64,000 nucleotides of DNA, from contig SVEG01000007.1 of NCBI GenBank assembly GCA_015057505.1, positions 103,106-167,105 on the forward strand. The letters run 5' to 3'. The position numbers were made by a program, and so were the translations under genes. This document shows, piece after piece, positions 8,464-16,713 of this stretch. A model generated the notes under the pieces. It was not told the DNA's origin and did no database searches. It saw only the letters and a list, made by a program, of their open reading frames with translations. This stretch comes from Lachnospiraceae bacterium (GTDB lineage Bacteria; Bacillota; Clostridia; Lachnospirales; Lachnospiraceae). The number at the start of each line of letters is the position of its first letter. Positions within the stretch are counted from its first letter, which is position 1.

Positions 8464-8544
8464 CTGCCACCGGGTAGTAGAATGCACAAGCATTCGTGAA
8501 CATATCGTTAGGTCTTAGAAGATATGTTTGCGGATGCTTTTTTT
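8464..8544 (+). promoter_or_regulatory. Terminator-based attenuator (candidate riboswitch) in the pnuC leader
   Basis: Three hairpins are visible: CTGCC-ACCG-GGTAG (8464-8477), GAATGC-ACAA-GCATTC (8480-8495), and a 17-base-pair stem from 8490-8506 pairing with 8521-8537, followed by seven T. The last stem re-uses bases 8490-8495, so the second hairpin and the terminator exclude each other. The terminator ends directly at the GGAGG of pnuC. This is the layout of a transcriptional off-switch. Gene context suggests an NAD-related ligand (the NAD+-II class is known from pnuC leaders), but I cannot confirm the consensus by eye. Confidence 0.7.
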
Positions 8545-8553
8545 GGAGGTCCT

Positions 8554-9246
8554 ATGATAAAAAATAATTTACCTAAAAAATATTTCTCAAAGACAGAAGC
8601 TTTGCTTTGGTGTTTCTCTGTCGCACTGATTATCCTGTCGTTTTGTTTTTTCGACCGCACTAACTACCTGACTCTCACTGCTTCATTGATAGGTGTTACC
8701 TCACTTATCTTTAATGCCAAAGGCAATCCTTTCGGACAGCTTCTGATGATTGTCTTCAGTCTGCTTTACGGAATTATTTCCTTTACGTTTTCCTATTACG
8801 GCGAGATGATAACGTATCTCGGAATGACCATGCCTATGGCAGTATTTGCACTGATTTCGTGGCTTAAAAATCCCTATAACGGAAACAAATCAGAAGTCAG
8901 GGTAAACCGCATCGGAAAAACTGAAACTTTTCTTATGTGGCTGCTTACGGTCATTGTAACGGTTATCTTTTATTTTATACTTAGTGTATTTAACACCGCC
9001 AACATTATACCGAGTACGCTCTCGGTTACGACAAGCTTCCTTGCCGTTTACCTGACATTCAGAAGATGCCCGACATATGCCATCGCATACGCCGCAAATG
9101 ATATTATTCTTATCATACTCTGGATTCTGGCAAGCATGTACGACATTAAATATATTTCGGTTGTTGTTTGCTTCGTCGCTTTTTTATTCAATGATATTTA
9201 CGGTTATGTAAGCTGGCGCAAAATGGAAAAACGTCAATCAAAATAG
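8554..9246 (+). CDS. pnuC: PnuC-family nicotinamide riboside (or related vitamin) transporter
   Basis: 230 residues from the ATG at 8554, with GGAGG four bases before it; the longer reading from 8524 would start inside the attenuator stem. About seven membrane segments are visible. The blocks GNPFGQLLMIVFSLLYGIISF, YYGEMITYLGMTMP and the C-terminal FNDIYGYVSWRKME resemble PnuC, which moves nicotinamide riboside by facilitated diffusion and traps it by phosphorylation. Relatives carry thiamine (PnuT) or riboflavin, so the exact substrate is open. Expression is probably set by the leader at 8464-8544. Confidence 0.85.
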   Translation: MIKNNLPKKYFSKTEALLWCFSVALIILSFCFFDRTNYLTLTASLIGVTSLIFNAKGNPFGQLLMIVFSLLYGIISFTFSYYGEMITYLGMTMPMAVFALISWLKNPYNGNKSEVRVNRIGKTETFLMWLLTVIVTVIFYFILSVFNTANIIPSTLSVTTSFLAVYLTFRRCPTYAIAYAANDIILIILWILASMYDIKYISVVVCFVAFLFNDIYGYVSWRKMEKRQSK

Positions 9247-9357
9247 CTTTAATATGTTTACCTTTTGTGATATAATTTTGTATAGATGCGGGAACTCTGA
9301 TTAATAAAAGATTTCTTTGCTGACACTACAGAATCAATGTAGAAAGGAGCTTCTAAA

Positions 9358-10743
9358 ATGAATGCAATGCATACTAATTATGTTGAAGAAATTGTAAGTC
9401 TTATTAAGTCCTCACAGGACTCCGGTATTTTTCTTGAAATATACGAAACGTACCACGACAACGACATTGCGGAAGCTCTGGAATTTTTGACTTCTGACGA
9501 GCGTACCGCCCTTTATGATGCACTTGGAGCAGAGCGTACCTCCGAGATTTTTGCGTACCTTGAGGATGCTACGCCTTACTTTGAAGAGATAAAACTTGAA
9601 GATGCCGCGGAAATCATCGAAAACATGGACTCCGATGATGCCGTTGATATTCTCGAAAATATTGATGAAGAAATCGGTGAAAAGTTAGTTGATTTGCTCG
9701 ATGAAGAAGCAAGTCGTGATATCCGCCTGATTCAGTCCTACGACGAGGATGAAATCGGAAGTAAGATGACAACCAACTTCATTTCTATAAAAAAAGGCCT
9801 GACCATAAGACAGGCAATGAAAGCTATGATTACGCAGGCCGAAGAGAATGATAATATTTACACGGTATATGTGTGTAACGAAGATGATTCCCTTTACGGT
9901 GCAATGGATCTTAAGGACTTGATTGTTGCCAGAGAGCATGTTGACTTAGAGGATTTGATAAGCCACGCATACCCTCATGTATATGACCACGAGAAGGTAT
10001 CCGATTGTCTTGAGAAGATTAGGGATTACGCGGAGGATTCCATTCCTGTTCTTGACGACAAAAATCGTATTCTCGGTGTCATCACTTCCCAAGACATCAT
10101 TGAAGTTGTGGATGATGAGATGAGCGAAGACTACGCCATGCTCGCAGGTTTGACTGCCGGAGAGGATCTTGATGAATCCCTTACCGACAGTATGAAAAAA
10201 CGTTTGCCCTGGCTAATCATCCTTCTCGGCCTCGGAATCGGTGTTTCCGCGGTTGTCGGCATGTTTGAAGCAGTCGTTGACCAAATTGCCGTGATTGTCT
10301 GCTTCCAGTCTTTGATACTCGGCATGGCCGGTAATGTCGGCACCCAGTCACTCGCCGTAACAATCCGAGTGCTTATGGACGAGAATTTAAAAACTTCGCA
10401 AAAACTGCAACTTATATTTAAGGAAATGCGCGTGGGCCTGTGCAACGGCCTTTTACTCGGAATTGTATCATTCGTATTTATCGGATTATACGTATGGATA
10501 TTCAAAAAATATGAATTGATGTTTTCATTTGCGGTGTCCGGATGTGTCGGAATTGCCCTGCTTATCGCGATGGTAATCTCCAGTCTTGTCGGCACACTCA
10601 TTCCGATTTTCTTCAACAAACTGAAAATCGACCCTGCGGTCGCTTCCGGTCCCCTTATTACAACCATCAATGATTTGGTTGCCGTTATTTCATACTACGG
10701 GCTCGCATGGTTATTATTAATACAGATAATGCAGCTGGGATAA
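9358..10743 (+). CDS. mgtE: Magnesium transporter MgtE
   Basis: 461 residues, full family length. Order of domains: N-terminal superhelical MgtE_N (about 1-130, rich in acidic residues), two CBS domains (about 137-262) and five membrane segments (about 285-460). GTQSLAVTIRVL and the final AVASGPLITTINDLVAVISYYG are the conserved pore-region motifs. It is a homodimeric Mg2+ channel gated by cytosolic Mg2+. AGGAG lies eight bases from the ATG. The 111-base upstream gap is too short for an M-box riboswitch and I see none. Confidence 0.95.
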   Translation: MNAMHTNYVEEIVSLIKSSQDSGIFLEIYETYHDNDIAEALEFLTSDERTALYDALGAERTSEIFAYLEDATPYFEEIKLEDAAEIIENMDSDDAVDILENIDEEIGEKLVDLLDEEASRDIRLIQSYDEDEIGSKMTTNFISIKKGLTIRQAMKAMITQAEENDNIYTVYVCNEDDSLYGAMDLKDLIVAREHVDLEDLISHAYPHVYDHEKVSDCLEKIRDYAEDSIPVLDDKNRILGVITSQDIIEVVDDEMSEDYAMLAGLTAGEDLDESLTDSMKKRLPWLIILLGLGIGVSAVVGMFEAVVDQIAVIVCFQSLILGMAGNVGTQSLAVTIRVLMDENLKTSQKLQLIFKEMRVGLCNGLLLGIVSFVFIGLYVWIFKKYELMFSFAVSGCVGIALLIAMVISSLVGTLIPIFFNKLKIDPAVASGPLITTINDLVAVISYYGLAWLLLIQIMQLG

Positions 10744-10865
10744 CCGTCCCGGCTGTTTTTACATAATGTAAAAGCTTTTTGACAGGTATTTCCCTTAGAT
10801 GTAAAGGACTTTTGATAGAAAAAATTTTTTTGTTTTGTTACGCTTAAATACGAAGGAGGCAAACC

Positions 10866-11288
10866 ATGGAAATTAAAGATATGATTAAAAAAGCCAGAAC
10901 AGAAAAAGATTTTACACAGGAGCATGCCGCAGAAGCCCTGCTTGTTTCCAGACAGACTATCTCTAACTGGGAAACCGGTAAATCCTTACCCGACATTGTA
11001 AGCGTAATTAAAATGAGTGAACTGTATCAAACAAGTCTTGATGAATTATTGAAAGGAGATCCTGCTATGTTACAAAAAATTGAAAAGGATGCGAAACTCG
11101 TAAAAGCTCACAAGAGCCTTATTAAATATGCTTTTATTTCTATTATAATAGGTATAATAATTCTTGTCCTCGGAGAAATCTTCAACAACAACCCTATAAT
11201 TGATTTCCTCAGCGGTGCCGCTCCATGGGTACTTTTGGGACTGAGCTTTTTGTTTGGATCTTTGTATTTGGATAAACAAGAGGAATAA
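10866..11288 (+). CDS. XRE-family regulator with two C-terminal membrane segments
   Basis: 140 residues. Residues 4-60 are a Cro/CI-type helix-turn-helix (FTQEHAAEALLVSRQTISNWETGKSLPD). After a linker, two hydrophobic segments (about 86-105 and 112-133) follow, then a charged end. Such HTH-plus-membrane proteins are common in Firmicutes and may sense the membrane. GAAGGAGG is an excellent ribosome-binding site. The gene stands alone, ending at a clear terminator. Targets unknown. Confidence 0.8.
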   Translation: MEIKDMIKKARTEKDFTQEHAAEALLVSRQTISNWETGKSLPDIVSVIKMSELYQTSLDELLKGDPAMLQKIEKDAKLVKAHKSLIKYAFISIIIGIIILVLGEIFNNNPIIDFLSGAAPWVLLGLSFLFGSLYLDKQEE

Positions 11289-11300
11289 CCTGCACTATAA

Positions 11301-11335
11301 AAACTCCGTATGCTTGCATTCATACGGAGTTTTTT
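11301..11335 (+). terminator. Terminator after the membrane XRE gene
   Basis: AAACTCCGTATG (11301-11312) pairs perfectly with CATACGGAGTTT (11321-11332), eight-base loop, then TTT. Works for the plus strand. Confidence 0.85.
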
Positions 11336-11372
11336 AATCATGTATTATTATAATCGTCTTACAATATGCCCT

Positions 11373-12188
11373 CTAAAACAAATACTGATACTTTTGCCTC
11401 TGATAACGCAAAAGCTCTATAATTCGTTCTTTAATTTCTGTGGGGTAATACGGTTCCTTGTCTAATAATCTTTCAAGATCCCTGATTGTAAATCTAAACT
11501 TTACATGCTGACCATAAAGTTGCTCCGCCACATCCAACTGTTCATCAAAGTTTGTAGAAAATGTTTTTGCTTTCACATCCCTCATCAAATTCAACACATC
11601 TTCACCTATAGGATAATCCATGGTAGTATCAGAAAGCAATGCTGCTCCGTTATCAAAAAACGGACAGTATCTGTAAGCACCCTTCTCATCCAGCAAAACA
11701 GCTATATTGTGTGTATGACGGTCTTCATTTAGAAAAAAAGCATCCAACGTCAGCATTTTACTCATATATGCTCCAAAATCCTTAAGTCCAGTAATCCGAA
11801 CAGTCTGTTCCACAAGAAAACGTAATCTCTGCCCTACGTCGCTTATTTTATATATACTATTATTAAGGCTTTCATTATAAACATTTTTAAAAAGTCTTTC
11901 TAAAGTTATTAACTGCCAGCCTTTCGGAAGAAAATCCTTACTGTAACAACCAAGATATTTGCTACGATGATACATCATTTCTTCTGTCTCATACAAAATA
12001 TATTCCTCCTCTGCTAAAGAAGAGTCCTTTAACAAATGCGATATCACATATTCTGCAAGACCTTCATATCCCGTATAATCTGCCTTATACCAGTTTCTGC
12101 TGTTAGACCATTTCAACTGATTTCCTTTAGAGGACTGACGATCGATAGTTTTAACGTCCTGCTCAAACAATTCAATCATATTACTCAC
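11373..12188 (-). CDS. HipA-like (HipT/CtkA-type) protein kinase, probable toxin
   Basis: 271 residues, shorter than full HipA (about 440) and close in size to the kinase subunit of split HipA systems. The catalytic loop N-E-D-R-H-T-H-N (N154, D156, H158, N161) and the metal-binding F-D-N-G (D179) are intact, as in HipA/CtkA kinases. It lacks the HipA N-terminal sub-domain. The upstream HTH gene overlaps its start by four bases (stop/start ATGA), so the two are translationally coupled. By analogy it would phosphorylate a translation factor or tRNA synthetase and be held in check by its partner; toxicity is inferred, not shown. Confidence 0.75.
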   Translation of the reverse strand: MSNMIELFEQDVKTIDRQSSKGNQLKWSNSRNWYKADYTGYEGLAEYVISHLLKDSSLAEEEYILYETEEMMYHRSKYLGCYSKDFLPKGWQLITLERLFKNVYNESLNNSIYKISDVGQRLRFLVEQTVRITGLKDFGAYMSKMLTLDAFFLNEDRHTHNIAVLLDEKGAYRYCPFFDNGAALLSDTTMDYPIGEDVLNLMRDVKAKTFSTNFDEQLDVAEQLYGQHVKFRFTIRDLERLLDKEPYYPTEIKERIIELLRYQRQKYQYLF

Positions 12189-12739
12189 CTCTCAATTCGG
12201 ATCCAAAAATTATCTTCTGCCATCCGACCTTGTGTCTTCTCTATAATCATTAACGGTTCATAAAAAGGCAAATCCAACTCTTTGAGAATGAGCTTCATCT
12301 TATCTCTGGTTCTCGGAAAACACCGAGATTCCAAAAACTCCTCATATTGTTCAAAAGTCGGCTTTTCTTCCCGACCAAAAGCACGAAGCATATAATGCTT
12401 TGTATAATTAAAAATACGTACTTTTCTGGAGGGTTCATCAACATCAATAATTGTACATATATCTTCATTACACATATACCACAATCTCATAGCATATGTC
12501 TTAGGTGGAATTTTCAAATCATCGCTACTTTGCGGATATTCATTAAGAAGTTTTACCAACGTAACTATCGGTCCTGTTATCTCCTTATCTGAAACAGATG
12601 ACTCCCACCGCTCAATGGTTTTCTTTGAAACATTAACCAGCTCTGCAAACTCTGTCTGTGATAAATTAAGCTTTTTTCTTATATTTTTAATATCTGTTGC
12701 ACACAGGCTCTCTGATATTGCAAATTTTTTCTCAGTCAT
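12185..12739 (-). CDS. HTH antitoxin-like partner of the HipA-like kinase
   Basis: 184 residues. Residues 14-68 form an XRE helix-turn-helix (KLNLSQTEFAELVNVSKKTIERWE). The remaining 110 residues are not a simple HipB tail; they form a separate domain of mixed strands and helices (MRLWYMCNEDICTIIDVD and onward). Its place in front of a kinase missing its N-terminal sub-domain makes it plausible that this domain supplies a HipS- or HipA-N-like inhibitory part, but the sequence match is not obvious to me. GGAGG lies eight bases from the ATG. Probably represses its own promoter through the two operators at 12823-12870. Confidence 0.75.
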   Translation of the reverse strand: MTEKKFAISESLCATDIKNIRKKLNLSQTEFAELVNVSKKTIERWESSVSDKEITGPIVTLVKLLNEYPQSSDDLKIPPKTYAMRLWYMCNEDICTIIDVDEPSRKVRIFNYTKHYMLRAFGREEKPTFEQYEEFLESRCFPRTRDKMKLILKELDLPFYEPLMIIEKTQGRMAEDNFWIRIER

Positions 12740-12816
12740 AGGTTAAAACCTCCAATCCGGGATATATTTATTATAATAATATGCTCACTAATAATAGAGT
12801 TCTCATTTTTTACATA

Positions 12817-12871
12817 ATTATACCCTCAAAATAAGGGTGTGTCAAGATTATTTTGCCCTTATCTTGAGGGT
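12817..12871 (-). promoter_or_regulatory. Consensus promoter with two built-in operators for the HTH/kinase operon
   Basis: Minus strand: TTGACA (12845-12840), 17 bases, TATAAT (12822-12817), a perfect sigma-A promoter. The 17-base spacer contains the palindrome CCCTTATTTTGAGGG (12837-12823). A second copy, CCCTCAAGATAAGGG (12870-12856), lies just upstream of the -35. Both share CCCT-N7-AGGG, and as a pair they form inverted 16-base arms differing at one base. A repressor on the first copy would block RNA polymerase directly. Confidence 0.85.
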
Positions 12872-12949
12872 TTTGTGTATTTTACTACCTACTTCTTACA
12901 TGAGCCATGCCGACAGACTCGCGAGCAAGCTCGCTGCTTACGCGCAAAG

Positions 12950-13043
12950 AAAAAGCACCGACCCCGTGGCCCTTATGTCCACAAAACCGATACTTCCAAA
13001 GTGCGCCTCCAGGGGCTCGAACCCTGGACACCCTGATTAAGAG
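12950..13043 (-). repeat. attL: 94-bp repeat holding a 3' fragment of tRNA-Lys
   Basis: Identical over 94 bases to 28420-28513. It contains the last 42 bases of tRNA-Lys (T-arm, acceptor strand and variable region, 13002-13043) plus 52 bases of its 3' flank. The identity stops in the anticodon loop, after which the sequence is unrelated, so this copy is not a functional tRNA gene. It marks the left boundary of the island. Confidence 0.92.
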
Positions 13044-13141
13044 CCGAACAGAAGTCTCGACGACTCTTAATTTTAGCAAAATATCCTAGCGACGATGTCC
13101 TTATCAAAGGCCTTATTTCAGAGTTTTATGTAGTTTTAGCT

Positions 13142-13193
13142 GACCGCCAACTCGACCGCCAAGTGTCAAAACAATAATTTTTCTTGGCGGTCG
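13142..13193. repeat. Left-end GACCGCCA repeats (possible integrase arm or excisionase sites)
   Basis: GACCGCCA occurs at 13142-13149 and 13154-13161 and inverted at 13185-13192; the inner copies form an 11-bp perfect stem (13153-13163 with 13183-13193). Two direct copies also sit at the right end (28310-28328). Placing them inside both ends of the island fits arm-type integrase or Xis sites. The stretch 13044-13524 otherwise holds no gene that I can support; a weak hairpin (13439-13461) follows the ATPase gene. Confidence 0.55.
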
Positions 13194-13438
13194 GGTGTAA
13201 TTTTATCTATCAATACAGATATATAATTTGCAAGCGTTATCGTTAGTAGCAATAGCTTTATTTCATTATTTATGATTTTTCATTTAGGCTCTGATCTTGT
13301 TAGCTTTTTTTATCATATCATCGAAATTATATATGCGCAGAAACATCACGACTTGTATTAAATAGTAAAATGCAAGCCAAAGCTAGCTCCAAAGAATAGT
13401 TGGAAACTTTTTATCTATACTCTTTAATATATAATAGA

Positions 13439-13461
13439 CGGATGACATAATTAATCATCCG
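13439..13461 (-). terminator. Possible terminator of the methylase/ParB/ATPase operon
   Basis: CGGATGA (13439-13445) and TCATCCG (13455-13461) form a seven-pair stem 64 bases after the ATPase stop on the minus strand, followed by a T/A-rich stretch without a clean T run. Confidence 0.45.
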
Positions 13462-13524
13462 CCTTTACACATTAAATTTCTATAACTACCATTTATATAA
13501 CATAATTTTTAATCAAATTACACT

Positions 13525-15213
13525 TTATTCACTCAACAATTCCGAAGCACTTTCAGAAACAATTATTGGTGGTAAACCATCTGCATCTTTTTTCTCAGCC
13601 AAAGCATTAAATTTTGGAATAAAGTTATCAATAAATGTCGCAACTTTATCTGAATTTTTATCACACCAATATTGAAATAAAATGTTTTGCTCCCCCAATA
13701 CACTTTCTGTCTGTTTAAACCAAGCTTTATACTCTGCTGTGTTATATTGAGTTGCATCTAATGGCCAATTACTAAAACAAATATCATATGTCAATGCAGA
13801 TACATGTGAATAATCTCGGCTAAATTCTCCAAAATGTTCATAGTCTTTTAATAAAACAAATAAATCCTTTTCTATAACTAATGGCAAAATCATTATATTA
13901 CTAGAGGCTTCGACTAGACGAGATTTGTTTCTATATTCTCTCCTCTCAGGCACATCCCCATCCAAAACAATAACATTGTTTATAAATTCTGGAACCTTTT
14001 TTTCATACAATTGAATATAATTTGTCCATCCTAAATTTATGTCAATAAAATCCATGTACAAGTCTAAATTAACATGTTGAGAATTCGATAAAATATATCG
14101 CAAAAAATCAATGGCTTTCTTGTCTTCACAATAAATATTAACTTTATTTCCTCCTCCTGGAGCAACTAAATTAATATCATTTAATACTCTATTGAGTTCA
14201 CTACTCGACAAAATATTCTTAGGCATAATAGTTCTTGTTCCCACCCTATCATACTGCGGTTCTAAATATACTACAGAACTATTATACGCATAGACTGGTA
14301 ATTCAATACCTCTTTCCTGAAATTCCTTTCGTTGCAACTTATTTACACACCTTAGTATAATTGGTGAATGTGTAGTAAACACAATCTGTATTTTGTACTC
14401 CTTTGCTGCTTCTAGCAAGTACTCAACTAACTTCATTTGTGAAAACCCGTACAATGTAGCATCTAATTCATCAATAAGTAACAAACCGCCTTTATAATCT
14501 CTTCCATACTGCTCCTTCAATCGCTTAAAAGATAATACTGCCAATAAAATACGTGTAATATTACCTTCACCTGCAGAGTTAGAAAAAATATCATGAACAT
14601 CATCACTAATGCCTGCAAAAGTTTTGGAGGCAGTTCCCTTTTCTAGTCCAACCGAAACCTCTCCGTTTATGCTTTGAATGGATAATATCTTTCTATAATT
14701 TATAACACAATAATCCAATTCTTCTTCGGTTAAATCAATCTGCACTTCATTAGTCTTTCCCGATTCTCCTATAGGAAACAATCTACTTAAACTTAAAAAA
14801 TATACCGGAAGTTGTATATAGCCAGCTCCACTTGCTCTACTTTCAGAGTTCCAAAATCTTAATGTTGGTTCTCTATCTCTCTGCCTTCTAGCTATACTTT
14901 CTACCGAATAATATTCTTTATTATATACACCTTGATGCAAGTTTAATTTCCATTTATGCCGACCTATAATATCATGTTCTGGTGAGATTTTAAATTTTTC
15001 TTTAAACTGTGAGCGGAAATTGTAGCCATCAATTGTTTTGCATCCATACATAGCATGTCCCTTAGATATTGTAAATGGCTGACCTAGCATTCCCAATACA
15101 GTCGTTTTTTGAGTCGCATTACGTCCTGAGATAGCAGTTATATATCGTCCAAGACCAAACGACACATTCTCAAATGCCCTAAACTGTTCTATCTCTATTT
15201 CTTTGATAATCAT
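13525..15213 (-). CDS. ABC/OLD-type ATPase with C-terminal TOPRIM-like nuclease domain
   Basis: 562 residues. The N-terminal ATPase starts IEQFRAFEN, has a Walker A of the form G30-RNATQ-K36-T (Gln where Gly is usual), an ABC-signature-like SAGEGN (213-218), Walker B LLLIDELDA (244-252) and the T-T-H-S-P switch (280-284). The C-terminal part shows TOPRIM spacing: YCEDKKAIDF with E363, VLDGD with D418 and D420, and a later LVIEKD (E448). ATPase plus TOPRIM is the plan of OLD nucleases and of fused PARIS/DUF4435-like proteins. Third gene of a three-gene operon with a ParB-like protein and a DNA adenine methylase, 12 bases after the former. Probable effector of a defence-type module. Confidence 0.8.
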   Translation of the reverse strand: MIIKEIEIEQFRAFENVSFGLGRYITAISGRNATQKTTVLGMLGQPFTISKGHAMYGCKTIDGYNFRSQFKEKFKISPEHDIIGRHKWKLNLHQGVYNKEYYSVESIARRQRDREPTLRFWNSESRASGAGYIQLPVYFLSLSRLFPIGESGKTNEVQIDLTEEELDYCVINYRKILSIQSINGEVSVGLEKGTASKTFAGISDDVHDIFSNSAGEGNITRILLAVLSFKRLKEQYGRDYKGGLLLIDELDATLYGFSQMKLVEYLLEAAKEYKIQIVFTTHSPIILRCVNKLQRKEFQERGIELPVYAYNSSVVYLEPQYDRVGTRTIMPKNILSSSELNRVLNDINLVAPGGGNKVNIYCEDKKAIDFLRYILSNSQHVNLDLYMDFIDINLGWTNYIQLYEKKVPEFINNVIVLDGDVPERREYRNKSRLVEASSNIMILPLVIEKDLFVLLKDYEHFGEFSRDYSHVSALTYDICFSNWPLDATQYNTAEYKAWFKQTESVLGEQNILFQYWCDKNSDKVATFIDNFIPKFNALAEKKDADGLPPIIVSESASELLSE

Positions 15214-15225
15214 TCTCTATGCCTC

Positions 15226-16704
15226 CTATTCAGCAATCAAATAATTAACTAATGTTAATAAGCCTCTTTTAGGAAGCTCGACTAAAGTTATTGTATCAAG
15301 CTGAAACTCCGCCGGACGATGAACCACCCAATTAAGCGGATCAACTTTCTTTTCATAATCATCAAACAAAGCAGTAAAATACTTCCGCATTTCTGTATTT
15401 GTAATATAATTCGGCAGATTCCTGTTATAATTCTCTATAATTTTACTTAATTTAGATATACTTCTTATATTTTCCCAAATCAGCTTGTTCTGCCCCTGAA
15501 TACAATGTTTCTTCGAATAATATATTATAGCTTGCTCAATTGCAGAGCGAATCAAAAACACAGCAGCAATAGGCAATTTATCCACCAATTTCTTTTCAGA
15601 AAAATATCTTAATTCACTACATACTTCTGCAATTCCGTGAGTATCTACATCATTTGGATTCAAATGCGAATAATTTATTCCCAAAAAGAAATATGGTAAA
15701 TTTTTTATGCTACCAGCACTAGTTTGTTGTAAAATATCATTTTTGACACTATTTGTATAAATTTCATCTGACGTATTTACCAACTTTTCGCTATTTTGTT
15801 CATTGCTAATTTCTTTCTTATTACCTTCTTCTTTTACAGTCTCTGTTTGTTTTCTTTCTTGTTCTTCTGCTTGCTCGTACTTACCATCTTGAGTTTGTGT
15901 TATTCTATCATTAATATAATCTTCAATTAAAGGAAGAACTTTATCTTCTATTTGCCTTGCACGATTAAATAATCTAGTTACAGATACTCCTTCATTTTTG
16001 GCACTCTCTTCTATCTCTCTTGCAACATTGACAATCAACTTCATTTTATGTTCAGTAAAAGTATTCTCATCAGCTAAATCTAAACCAATATTTTCTTTTA
16101 TTTCTTTATTACCAAATATTCTCTGAATTGTTGTATATGGCATTATTGATGTTATGTCAAAATTGTCACAATGCTTTTTTACATAATAATCTATTAAATA
16201 TGCTACAGACTTCTGGTCACTTTGACGAACCTTAAAAGCTTCTTTTTCTCTAGCATTCCACGCCTTTACTCCTCTTCCCTTATCTTCTCCCGAATGGAGT
16301 CTCTCCATTATAAAGAATGCTTCCTTCTCATCTGTGACATAGCACAACACTTCTTGAATCGGATTAATTAACTGATTTGATATTTTCTCTGCCTTATCAC
16401 GTGTTGCTTTGTCTAAAAAATCAAAATAAGTTGGATTTATTAATAATTTAATTGCTGCAACTCTTCTATTTCCTTCATATACTATATATTTTTTAATTTC
16501 ATCAAAATATACTACTACTAATTGTTGATTTCCTAATAACCCATAGTTTTTAATGTCCTCTGCCAAATTCAGCATATATTGATTACCTACAGATTCAAAC
16601 AATTTTTTCAGTGTATCTTTCTCACCCATTGCAATTGCATGCCGTGGATTCTCATTATAATTCACTATTTCTTTGATATTTATCCTACGTAATTCCCCTG
16701 CCAT
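15226..16704 (-). CDS. ParB/sulfiredoxin-fold protein with helical C-terminal domain
   Basis: 492 residues. Residues 1-90 carry the ParB/Srx pattern: YNENPRH (16-22) and YEGNRRVAAIKLL (76-88), the latter matching the nucleotide-binding Box of ParB-like nucleases and CTPases. Residues about 265-315 are a low-complexity charged linker (EEQERKQTETVKEEG and similar). The C-terminal 160 residues are helical, with LPIAAVFLIRSAIEQAIIYY, reminiscent of HEPN-like bundles. It lies between the adenine methylase and the ATPase genes with gaps of 9 and 12 bases. Not a chromosome-partition ParB: no helix-turn-helix or ParA partner here. Function unknown; the N-terminal fold call is fairly safe. Confidence 0.7.
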   Translation of the reverse strand: MAGELRRINIKEIVNYNENPRHAIAMGEKDTLKKLFESVGNQYMLNLAEDIKNYGLLGNQQLVVVYFDEIKKYIVYEGNRRVAAIKLLINPTYFDFLDKATRDKAEKISNQLINPIQEVLCYVTDEKEAFFIMERLHSGEDKGRGVKAWNAREKEAFKVRQSDQKSVAYLIDYYVKKHCDNFDITSIMPYTTIQRIFGNKEIKENIGLDLADENTFTEHKMKLIVNVAREIEESAKNEGVSVTRLFNRARQIEDKVLPLIEDYINDRITQTQDGKYEQAEEQERKQTETVKEEGNKKEISNEQNSEKLVNTSDEIYTNSVKNDILQQTSAGSIKNLPYFFLGINYSHLNPNDVDTHGIAEVCSELRYFSEKKLVDKLPIAAVFLIRSAIEQAIIYYSKKHCIQGQNKLIWENIRSISKLSKIIENYNRNLPNYITNTEMRKYFTALFDDYEKKVDPLNWVVHRPAEFQLDTITLVELPKRGLLTLVNYLIAE

Positions 16705-16713
16705 ATAGCTCTC

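Noticed and set aside
9247..9357. M-box (Mg2+) riboswitch before mgtE
   Set aside because: The gap is only 111 bases and shows neither the M-box core nor a terminator.
10131..10670. 179-codon frame antisense to mgtE
   Set aside because: Lies wholly within the clear mgtE coding region on the other strand, with no ribosome-binding site and no family pattern.
12837..13089. Small frames over the left att repeat
   Set aside because: They translate tRNA-derived sequence duplicated at both ends of the island, so apparent similarity between the two copies is due to att identity, not coding.
15226..16704. Plasmid-type ParA/ParB partition system
   Set aside because: Only the N-terminal ParB/Srx-like part is present; no ParA gene or centromere-like repeats accompany it, and the neighbours are methylase and ATPase-nuclease genes.
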